DNA of 64,000 nucleotides from Termitomyces sp. T153. Lineage: Eukaryota; Basidiomycota; Agaricomycetes; Agaricales; Lyophyllaceae. The position numbers and the translations under genes are program-made. The stretch spans positions 37,391-101,390 of the forward strand of contig JACKQL020000143.1 of assembly GCA_018296165.2 (NCBI GenBank), written 5' to 3'. Shown here piece by piece: positions 56,458 through 64,000 of the stretch. Under the pieces are notes generated by a model. The model saw only the letters and a list, made by a program, of their open reading frames with translations. It made no database searches and was not told the DNA's origin. Position 1 is the first letter of the stretch. Every line of letters begins with the position of its first letter.

Positions 56458-57588
56458 TCACTCCCTCCCCGGATCCCCCGGCAACCCAACCCCCAGGTCG
56501 ACCTCCATCTGAGCCCGCACCACCGCTAGGATCTCCGCCAACCCCGGCAATGCCTCCCCCGCGTCGGCCGCCACCTCCCACCACGATCCCGGGGCCACCG
56601 CATTACGCCGCCGATGCCCCGCCAGCAACCTCTCCAACCGCGCCATCCCCTGCTGCAACTCCGGAGGCTGGACTGCAGACCCCTGCGTCAACCCGTCCTG
56701 AATCGACGCGAACACCGCAGAGGCACCATCCAAGAGGACCCGATGCTCCCGCACTCAGCCTAAACTCAGAAAATGAACCGTCAATAACGAACGGGGGAAC
56801 AGGAGACAACTCACGAAGGATCCCCGCGCGACCCGAGGCGGCCTCATTGGCCAACCAATCCTCCCTCCGCCTCGCCGCCTCCAGCTCCGCCCACAACGCA
56901 TCGCCCTCCAGAACTCATCCCCGCCCCTCCGCTTCCCCCGCAGGCTGCCCCTCCACTTGCGCCAGACGCTCCCGCAAACCCCGCACCTCTAGAGCTCGCT
57001 CCGTCGCCACGCGCACCGAAGTATTCCTCTCCCGCTCCATCACTTCCTTCTCCGTCCGCGCTGCATCACGATCCTCCCTCGCCTGTCGGAGCTCACCCTC
57101 CCGTACTGCCAACGACGTCGTCAAGGCCTCCACCTGTTTGCGAAGGAAGACCTCCATGATTGAAGGAATCGGCGCGGGGGGACTCGATGACTGCTCCGAG
57201 GGGACACCCGGGACAGGAGAAAAGAGGGAGGACTCCGGAGGCCCCGCCGACAACTCACGCCCACGCGGCCTCTTGCTGGGTCCCGCCCCCGAGGGCGGGG
57301 AAGCTCGACGCTTTCCCCGAACCATCGCCGAGGACGCCACCTTCCCCTTTGGCACCGCGGGACAAAACTTGGTCCGCTTCGGAACCCCCGGAAAATCCAC
57401 CACTACTACTACAGACGATTCTACAGGAACCCCGTCAACCATCCTGAAAGGAAAAATCGACAACACTTACGACTCCGGTCCCTAACGCTACCCCGGCGCC
57501 GACGCTCGAACTCCTCACCCCCACTGTCATACACCACCACCTCGTCTAAATCGGCGGGAGAAGCCACTGGAATGCTGGGGGAAGACAT
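56458..57588 (-). CDS. Opposite-strand spliced coiled-coil gene of Y (one stop)
   Basis: Exons 57588-57471, 57420-56815 and 56759-56458 (stop included); 342 codons. Introns of 50 nt (GTAAGT...GTTGAC...CCTGTAG) and 55 nt (GTGAGT...GGGTTTAG class) sit in phase 1, at the same places as in C. Residues 1-39 are MSSPSIPVASPADLDEVVVY and an acidic run. A bipartite basic patch (GKRRA...SKRPRGR, about 75-93) follows, then a Glu/Arg/Leu heptad coil at about 128-200 and 210-235, and a C-terminal domain (FASIQDGLTQG; RLERLLAGHRRRNAV; SWWEVAADAGEALPG). One TGA (56917-56915) replaces the CGA of C. C and Y are broken at different codons, so the ancestor was open. No known family recognised. Confidence 0.65.
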
Positions 57589-57786
57589 GACGAAATTTGG
57601 GAAACCCCGGGGCACGCCCAAAGCTTTTAATTGATTGAGGAGGACCCTGACAAAACAGCGGCCGCGCTTCGACTTCGTCTCCCACGCCGCTATCACTCGC
57701 TGCGGATTGATCAATATTGCTCAACTTCGACTCCCACGCCCCGCCAATCCCCGTCCTGCCTCGCGTCTCGAAGGGTCTCAACGCTG

Positions 57787-57798
57787 AAAAGGGGGTGA
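57787..57798 (+). other. Polypurine tract of Y
   Basis: AAAAGGGGGTGA abuts the 3' LTR. Confidence 0.8.
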
Positions 57799-58935
57799 TG
57801 TCACGACCTGTTCCCCGAAACCCCGCACATCATTCATCAAACCCCCGAACCCCCAAAGGACCCCCAACGCTCCGCCAAACTTCCGCCCATGCCCCACACC
57901 TACTTCGGCTAACTCCGACGCCCCCCCCGGCTAACTCCGACGGCCCCCTGGCCAACTTCGGTGCCTGCCCCGCAGCCACTGACACTTACCCTGGGCTTCC
58001 CGAACCCCAAGAACCACCCCCGCTGTTCCCGATCTTCGCCCCCCATCATTAACTCAACACCCTGCTTCCTCCGACCTATTCCGGAGTATCACAACGACCT
58101 CGGGGCAACCCGCGTTCTCAAATGATCCCATCAACGTATCAGCGCGGCACGATCTTCGATCACAACCAACACCCGCCCACTCCGTCAAGCCCCGCCAAGC
58201 CCCGCCGCCACAGCCGACGTACCCCGAAGTCCTCCGGTAGTCAGTATATAAGTCATCGAGTAGCTCTTCGTACTCTAGTCTTGATATTGCTTAACGTTAC
58301 CTATGGTCTGATTGTTTCCTTTTCGTGTTTCGTGTTTCATATCCCAGTTTCCCGGTCTTATCTCAGTCTCCCGGTCTTATCTCAGTCTCCCGGTCTTGTC
58401 TTGTCTCCATTTCGTTATCGTTCTCGTTATCGTTTCGTATCTCCACTCAAATCTACTCCTGTTCCATATTGTCTCGTCCGACGCTGTCTCGGTGACTCCG
58501 TCAGACCATTGTACCCAAGTCTTCATCAACCCTAACGACCTCACAAACTCCGCGATTACGATTACAAACCCCGACACTCCTTTACTAGGTCCAAACCTCA
58601 CTCTTCACTCGGTCCCAGACTCCATCAGCTCCAAATGATCTCCCATCAAACCCCGGCTCCGTCCCCATCGATCACACAGCCACCTACCCCCTTGCTTCCG
58701 CAAATCTCCTGTACGGCCTTCTGCCTGAACCCCGCCAAGACCGTCTCGTTCCCCCACAATCCGACTTCTCCGGACCTTCCCGGACCTGTCTGGATCACAT
58801 CTCCCCAACTACCCGTGCAACCCACCCGGACCCGGAATGTCTTCGAGTGTTCGGTTACCAATGCAGGGGAATCACACCCGCCTAGTAAGGACTCGCCCAG
58901 TGCAGCTGAGCCCCCGAGGTCAGCGGAACCTGACA
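57799..58935 (+). repeat. 3' LTR of Y
   Basis: 1137 bp. TATATAAG is at 58245-58252 and AGTCTTGATATT at 58277-58288. Transcription from it would read into the flank. Confidence 0.95.
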
Positions 58936-58940
58936 ATTGC
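58936..58940 (+). other. Target-site duplication of Y, right copy
   Basis: ATTGC, then CTAGTGCTAA, which continues the G3 post-gag sequence for only about 20 bp before similarity to G2 is lost. Confidence 0.9.
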
Positions 58941-58971
58941 CTAGTGCTAATCATTCTGGTCCATCAGAACA

Positions 58972-59002
58972 TTTCTATTTCTGTATTTCTGTATTTCTGT
59001 AT
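58972..59002 (+). repeat. TTTCTGTA-type microsatellite
   Basis: About four imperfect 8-bp units. A shorter run recurs near 60200-60215. Confidence 0.8.
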
Positions 59003-60656
59003 CTCCATTATGGATGGTTTACACAGTGTCCACCTTACTCAAGTACTTTCACCCAAGTGTCATCTAAAAGTCATCATCTTTACACATACCCACATGCCCA
59101 GAAGCTTAACATTGATGCTGTCTACAATGGATCCCTGTTTTTGGACCAGGTTCCAGATATTAGTTGTTGCTGTTGAGTATGTTCTAGGAGCCTGGAGGAA
59201 TCATTAGACTCTTATTGATTATTGATTAGTCACTGACTGCTGGCTTTATTGTATAAACCATAATAAATGACCAATCAACATGCTTGATGAAACAACATGA
59301 CCACCACATTCATATCTGGACAGAAAAAAGTAAGTGTTCCTCAATTTAACGAATTTGATGAATTTGGGAGAGTTTAGACTTGCTGACCAAGCATGTCATG
59401 GCATGGGTAGGCTGGGAAAGATAGGTCCAAATCTGCTGAAGAGGTTGCTGAGGTATTGTGTGATCTGTTGGATAGGATAAGCATTGGTGTTGAGCTGGGG
59501 CCTGAAATCATGCTATGTGGGGTTCTGAAGGTGACTGAAAGATACTGGTCTGGGTGTGAGAAGGTCAGAGTTTGGCAAGCATTGCTGAGAGTAAAGGGGT
59601 AAATGAGAGGAATGGCACATCAGTGGACTTATGGTGGGAAGATAGTGTGAACTCCACAGGGATAAAATTGTAGTTAAATGGCTATGACACATAACTGGCA
59701 TGCTTGAAAGGGCATTGGCCAGAGTACACCAGGATGTGACTGTAATTACTGCCCCCAGGTGCTAGAACACAAGAGCTCTGAGGATCCCCATGTAACACAA
59801 ATCAATAAATCATCACTAACTATAAATACAACCCTGTTTTCTATACTATCATCAAAGAATCATACTCCATTACATTACTAGCCCCTAAACTCTTTCAACA
59901 CTAAACTCCTTCCCTCACTCTAACACCCCCATGCATGAGCTAGCATTCTCATCATTTCATCTTGGTAGTGTTATCACTAGCACCTCCAGCCAATTTCAGT
60001 TTGTTATTGTCTCTTCACCAATATCCACACTATCCCCAACCCATCTCTCGATCCCCATCTGAGTATACCCACACAGTTCCCCTTCTCCTTACACCTTCCT
60101 CCTAACCTTGCACTGCAACCTACCACTACCAACCTCAACAAGGCCAGGAATAAAGGAAACAAAACATTAGTCTGAGTAGTCCCCTATGTGACATTACATT
60201 TCTGTATTTCTGTTACAGTTTACACAGCATCCATTTCACACATCATCAAAAACCCAAAACCCAATCATGCATATAGACTACAATTATGACTTAAAAATAT
60301 GAAGTATGTAAGGTGCTTACCCCCCCCCTTTGAGACCATCAATGCTGTGCCTTAGGCCCAGCTTGCCTGCTGCCACTGATGGCCCTGACCTGATTCATGA
60401 GTGATGGACTTGGCCCTGGACAATCCACAGCCAACCTCTGTGTTTAGCCTGGAATTATAGACCTCATCTTCCTCAAATCACACATAGTAGTGGGTTTAGA
60501 TAGTTGTATCAAGCACTACAAGCACATGGGGAAAACTGCATCCATGTCTACTTTATCAGAACAATACATCCATCTGGCCACCTTGAACTTTACCATTCAT
60601 TCACCCCTGGCAGAATCTTTGATTCCATATATACACACACACACATGCACACTTAC
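59003..60656. other. AT-rich region without supported genes
   Basis: Only short frames with no recognisable domain. Contains a CA/TA microsatellite at 60627-60654. CpG is low throughout, so this is probably old repeat-derived DNA. Confidence 0.5.
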
Positions 60657-60657
60657 T

Positions 60658-60699
60658 CACTCAGTGTAGCTGAGCCCCCATAGCCAGCAGAACCTGACA
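60658..60699 (+). repeat. 42-bp stub of a family-1 LTR terminus
   Basis: CACTCAGTGTAGCTGAGCCC...CAGCAGAACCTGACA equals the last 42 bp of the family-1 LTR. No primer site follows (AGGTTGCAAC instead), so it is a leftover of a deleted solo LTR or element. Confidence 0.8.
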
Positions 60700-60794
60700 A
60701 GGTTGCAACTATCAGAAACACATAGTGGGGATTGAGAAAGAAAGTATGCAGTACTAGATGATAATTCAAGAAAGAGATAGGTGAGGACATGTGA

Positions 60795-61031
60795 TTGTGC
60801 CAGATGTGTCATAAAACATGTTCTGTTTTCATTGCAATCTTGTTTTGTGGGGCAGTGGCTCCACAGGGAAATGATGCTTATTTTGGCACTCTTGATCATT
60901 TTACCTGGAACTATGATCAGGATTATAATGCCATTAGACCCCCCTTGCCACCTCAAGATATGCTCCTGCCATTCCAAGAACCACCTCACCCTCCCATCAT
61001 ACCACCTCCTCTGCCCCTGGATGAATCATGA
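60795..61031 (+). CDS. Hypothetical short ORF, Pro-rich C-terminus
   Basis: 78 codons. The N-terminal CQMCHK..SVF is followed by acidic/aromatic residues and a Pro-rich end (PPLPPQDMLLPFQEPPHPP). No family recognised. It may be an exon of a decayed gene or chance. Confidence 0.2.
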   Translation: MCQMCHKTCSVFIAILFCGAVAPQGNDAYFGTLDHFTWNYDQDYNAIRPPLPPQDMLLPFQEPPHPPIIPPPLPLDES

Positions 61032-61085
61032 CAAGGATTCTTATCAGTAACCCTTGTTATCCCTCTTTCTTACATAACTTTGATC

Positions 61086-61088
<3 letters not shown>

Positions 61089-61130
<42 letters not shown>
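61089..61130. repeat. (AT)21 microsatellite
   Basis: Uninterrupted AT dinucleotides. Confidence 0.98.
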
Positions 61131-61133
<3 letters not shown>

Positions 61134-63159
61134 CTGATGCATTTAGAGTAGGCAGTTTTTTTTGCAATGTAGAGCATACAACAGTTCACCTGCAAGGACT
61201 CTTAACTCAGTGTGACACAACATCTGCTGTACCTGGCAGCCTTGTGTTACACATGCCAAAATCAGCATCAAAGTCATACATGTTCCTGGTCTCAGACTTC
61301 TTCCCTGTCTGAAACTCATACTCACAGGCTCCAATGAGGGTTCTCCTTTTCTTTTCTTTGGGCCTACATGCACATGCTACTTCCCTTCCTCTAAGTGACC
61401 CCACAGCTCAAGTTACAATCTCCATCCCACAGCTCCTGGCCTTTGCTATACATATATGCCACCATCACATCTGAGATGTCTGAGTCAGGATACAGCTTGC
61501 AGTTACTTCTACATACATGAGATAGCCATAGGGAAAACAAAAAGAGATGAAAATGGCTACAAACCATTCAGTTTGTGTCAGAATGGACTGTGTAACCTGT
61601 GTGTGGAAAGAATTGATATTGGTAGATGGCCATGCAACAGAGATTATTCTGCAAAAAGCTGTGGTCAGTGGATGTTCAAGAAAAGCATAGGTGACAAGGT
61701 GACACACAATACCTAGAAAGTGAGCCATGACAGAGAAAGAATCCAGTGCATGGGTAGCACAGGGAAAAGGAAATGAAACAAATTGTGGGACAAAACTCAG
61801 TATATTCCTGGGCATTGCATGGCTATCCAGAACCCCCACCCAGTTCAGTTGAGATGGCTGGATACACATACCAAAGCTGCTAGCATGATGTGGATAATGA
61901 TTTGTGATTTTGACCCCTTAATCAGATGTGGTCACTCTGTAATAACCTGTAACAAGGCCAGAGTGCAGTGATGTGCTCCTATGCCACCTAGTGCCATGCA
62001 GGAAACCTAAAAAGAGGACCTAACATCAGTCACTAGATAGGGTAGCTGGCAGTAGGAAGTTAATAATGAGGGCAAGTCAGTAGCCATCCCATAGAACAAG
62101 AGCAAATGGGGTGTGAAGTGGATGAGAAGTAGAAAGAGTTGCTATTGCTAGCTTAAGTCACTAGACAGTAATGGAGGGTTGCTAGATGAAGGAAGGGAAA
62201 ATAAATGAAGGCAAAAGAGTCACTAAGAAAAGGGGAACTAAGCAGTAAAAGGGGAGTCAAGAAGAGAAAGGGGGAGTGACAATAAAGGGACTGGAAGGGG
62301 ACAAATGCAAACTAGTTGCTAGCCATAGTCACTAGTGTAACTGAGTTGAGATAATGATCAGGGCATCCACAGTTGGCACTACACAAAGTCAAAGTTGAGT
62401 TGGTAAGACTGTTGCTAAGTTGTTGTTGATGGTGAGCAAAAGAGCAAAATGAAATCTTAAGCTGGTAAGCTTAGAGAGAGAGGGGAATGGTACTCTGTTT
62501 GTTGTTTTTGGTCTCTATGTACAGGCAGTATTTACACTGTTTGTAAGTATAGTATAAGAAAGGAGATAATAGTCGCCACCAGCAACAGCATCTGCCAAAG
62601 TGTTTATGATACATACTAGGTGTCAGTCTGGTAACCAAGTAAAAAAACAGTAACCAAAGTCAATGTGATGTATAAAGGTAATCAATTGCAAGAAAAGAGC
62701 ATATCTGATATCAATACCTGAAGTGTAGACACCATTCAAGTATGTTTGTAAGCTCAACAAGAAAAATGATAAGTAAGAAATCACATGACTGTCAATATGT
62801 CCATATTTGGAGGGAAAGCTATGTTGTTGCCAGGAAAGTCACTAGTGACTGTTGCTAAGAAAGGTCTCAGCCTTGTCATTCTAGACTCAAAGTCCAGACT
62901 CCATGTGATACAGCTCATGATGGATAAGTCTTGTGGTTACTAAAATCCCATGCAAAGGCTATGTCATTCCAGACCTTGGAGCTATGCCTCATGTGCTAAG
63001 TGTCATGACTTGTGCCATGTCAATATAATCAGCTGCTGTCCAATCAGAAATGCCAAAAATGGTGCTCAGCAACAAGTGGGTCTTATCAGCAGGCTGCAGC
63101 ATTGGGTGGAGAGAGCATGAAGCTGGTGCAGCTGACCCTGTCATTGTAGTGCATCATAC
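61131..63159. other. Region without supported genes
   Basis: A Cys-containing frame near 61456-61716 (CQNGLCNLCVERIDIGRW; SAKSCGQW) and its antisense partner are the only longer ORFs; neither matches a family I know. From 62020 to 63150 the DNA is purine-rich (GGGGA/AAGGG tracts) with no ORF of note. Confidence 0.4.
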
Positions 63160-63770
63160 TGTGTTAATTACAGTAAAAAGGTAATTCAATATACTCTGTA
63201 AGTTAAATTAAGTACTGCATGAAGGTAATACATGACACTGATGCATCACTGATGCATTGAAAATACACTACACAGGGATTGAACCCAGACAATTGTGCAT
63301 AGAAATTTACAACAAATAACACCAATGACCATTAGACCAAACAGTCCTAACAAAAGAGTTGAAATGGGGCATATTATCTAAAGGGAGCAAGTTCCTCTTT
63401 AATAGATATCCCAGTCCAAAGCCTTAGCCAACCTAATGCTAATGCTAACAAACTAACCAACCTAATGAAAACCTAATTGAACCATAATTGGCTAACAGTG
63501 CAAGCCATAGACAGCTCACTCAACACTACACATATACATGATGTTAATGTAATTAAACTGTCATTATGGTGTATTGGTCATGTTACTATTTATAGTATGT
63601 AAGTATTTTCTCTGGAGGTTGTCCATTCAATTCTAAGGTAAGGCATTTTTTTCAGTTCCTAATGCATCAATGATGCATCAGTGATGCATTAGTGTCATGC
63701 ATTACTTCTGTATGGTACTTCATTTAGGTTATAGAGGATATTGCATTACATTTTTACCATAATTACACAG
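63160..63770. mobile_element. Hairpin element with tRNA-like arms, copy 2
   Basis: Long imperfect terminal inverted repeats. The left starts TGTGTTAATTACAGTAAAAA (63160) and the right ends with the complement (TTTTTACCATAATTACACA, ending about 63769). Both arms carry TGATGCATCACTGATGCATT-like runs and, further in, tRNA-like boxes. On the minus strand at 63350-63265 there is TGGTCTAATGG (box A) and GGTTCAATCCC (box B); a weaker opposite copy lies at about 63570-63640. The centre matches copy 1 (32805-33365). Non-coding. Confidence 0.55.
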
Positions 63771-63786
63771 AATCATGCATTAAAGT

Positions 63787-63965
63787 GACAGGATCAGGTA
63801 TCGGGCAGGAGATTTCCGAGACAGGGAGTCGGCAAGTTTTTTGTTGCCCGTAGTCACGGATCATACACAGGTACGTACCCCCACATACAAAGTACCCGCA
63901 CTTTCACTTGGAACCGATCGAAATTAGTACTGCATGCCAGAGTGTCTGTCTGGGCCAGCCGCGCT

Positions 63966-63966
<1 letters not shown>
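63787..63966. other. CpG-rich stretch at the window end
   Basis: The composition changes abruptly after 63786 from CpG-free, AT-rich DNA to CpG-containing sequence (ATCGGGCAGG, CCGAGACAGGGAGTCGGC, CCGATCG). No ORF can be judged in 180 bp; it is probably the edge of a different, younger or genic block. Confidence 0.5.

Positions 63967-63999
<33 letters not shown>
63967..63999. repeat. Poly-T run (33 nt)
   Basis: Uninterrupted T directly before the last base. It could be the poly-A end of an opposite-strand retroposon or an assembly edge. Confidence 0.9.

Positions 64000-64000
<1 letters not shown>

Larger units (their letters stand above)
52875..58935 (+). mobile_element. Element Y, youngest, non-autonomous family-1 element
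   Basis: 5' LTR 52875-54002, internal 54003-57798, 3' LTR 57799-58935, with a 5-bp target duplication ATTGC. It is CpG-rich. The LTRs are nearly identical and most visible differences are C/T or G/A at CpG. The internal region keeps primer site, gag leader ORF, pol scraps, the conserved pol-distal spacer, an opposite-strand three-exon gene and a polypurine tract, but no capsid, RT palm or integrase core. It would have needed enzymes in trans. Confidence 0.9.

Noticed and set aside
56304..57485. Long plus-strand ORF (393 codons) in Y, and its counterpart at 26181-27254 in C
   Set aside because: It is Pro/Ser/Ala-rich with no domain and is the mirror of the GC-rich antisense gene. The minus strand gives a coherent spliced protein with matching introns in two copies and homologs in A and B. 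The plus frame also has no counterpart in A or B.
58635..59207. 190-codon ORF running out of the 3' LTR of Y
   Set aside because: It is the U5 frame continuing by chance past the LTR end into flanking microsatellite DNA.
61456..61716. Cys-rich ORF as a transposon-associated zinc-binding protein
   Set aside because: The cysteines show no spacing I can assign to a family, and the antisense frame of the same stretch is even longer (61465-61869). Evidence is too weak for a call.
63265..63350. A functional tRNA gene on the minus strand
   Set aside because: Box-A-like and box-B-like sequences are present, but I see no acceptable cloverleaf with paired acceptor stem and anticodon arm. It sits in an inverted-repeat element with a degenerate second copy.

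Overview
The window reads as genomic DNA of a mushroom-forming basidiomycete (Agaricomycete). The evidence is one multi-exon gene with 14 introns of about 37-56 nt, a P-loop GTPase type that I associate with agaric genomes, chromodomain-bearing Ty3/gypsy retrotransposons with agaric-like pol motifs, and old repeats that have lost nearly all CpG to TpG/CpA. No bacterial gene organisation, rRNA, canonical tRNA gene or CRISPR array is visible.

Layout. (1) Positions 1-32176 are a nest of one LTR family (family 1; LTRs of about 1.05-1.17 kb, TG...CA ends). An old element Z (5' LTR 1-223, internal 224-3396, truncated 3' LTR 31463-32176) surrounds a tandem pair A-B that share one LTR (LTRs at 3397-4447, 13374-14421 and 30432-31462). 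B is interrupted by a younger, CpG-rich element C (target duplication GCCAC). An exact 1091-bp inversion (21028-22118) later joined C's 5' LTR to B's integrase. (2) 32177-33400 holds decayed DNA and a hairpin element with tRNA-like arms. (3) 33473-37706 is a CpG-normal island with short palindromes, a doubtful minus-strand ORF and an intact 15-exon GTPase gene (35019-37706). (4) 38047-39485 is a decayed Helitron-type Pif1 helicase. (5) 39535-50538 is a second chromovirus family (G2; 369-bp LTRs) in a tandem array LTR-leader-LTR-G2a-LTR-G2b-LTR, flanked as a whole by a single target duplication CAGAC. (6) 50539-52874 carries a minisatellite and the 5' end of a third, related element (G3). (7) G3 is interrupted by Y (52875-58935), the youngest insertion, with TSD ATTGC and LTRs that differ mostly at CpG sites. 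(8) 58936-64000 is mostly gene-free, with a 42-bp LTR stub, microsatellites, a second hairpin element (63160-63770) and a terminal poly-T.

How the pieces work together. In both families the primer-binding site just after the 5' LTR is the exact reverse complement of a sequence inside the LTR. In family 1 that sequence begins about 32 nt after a TATA box, which is where the transcript should start. This is the signature of Tf1/sushi-type self-priming. The autonomous family-1 elements (A, B) encode gag, two tandem retropepsin-like domains, RT, RNase H, integrase and a chromodomain, all now broken. The short elements (C, Y and probably Z) keep LTR, primer site, a 37-39-codon gag leader and pol scraps, and look non-autonomous.

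The most unusual system is a gene on the opposite strand, between pol and the 3' LTR of family 1. In C and Y it has three exons with two canonical introns at the same positions and phases, and it encodes a basic-patch plus coiled-coil protein. A and B carry a longer form with an added Cys-rich module. Because the introns are antisense to the genomic RNA they would survive retrotransposition, so this looks like a real accessory gene carried by the element.
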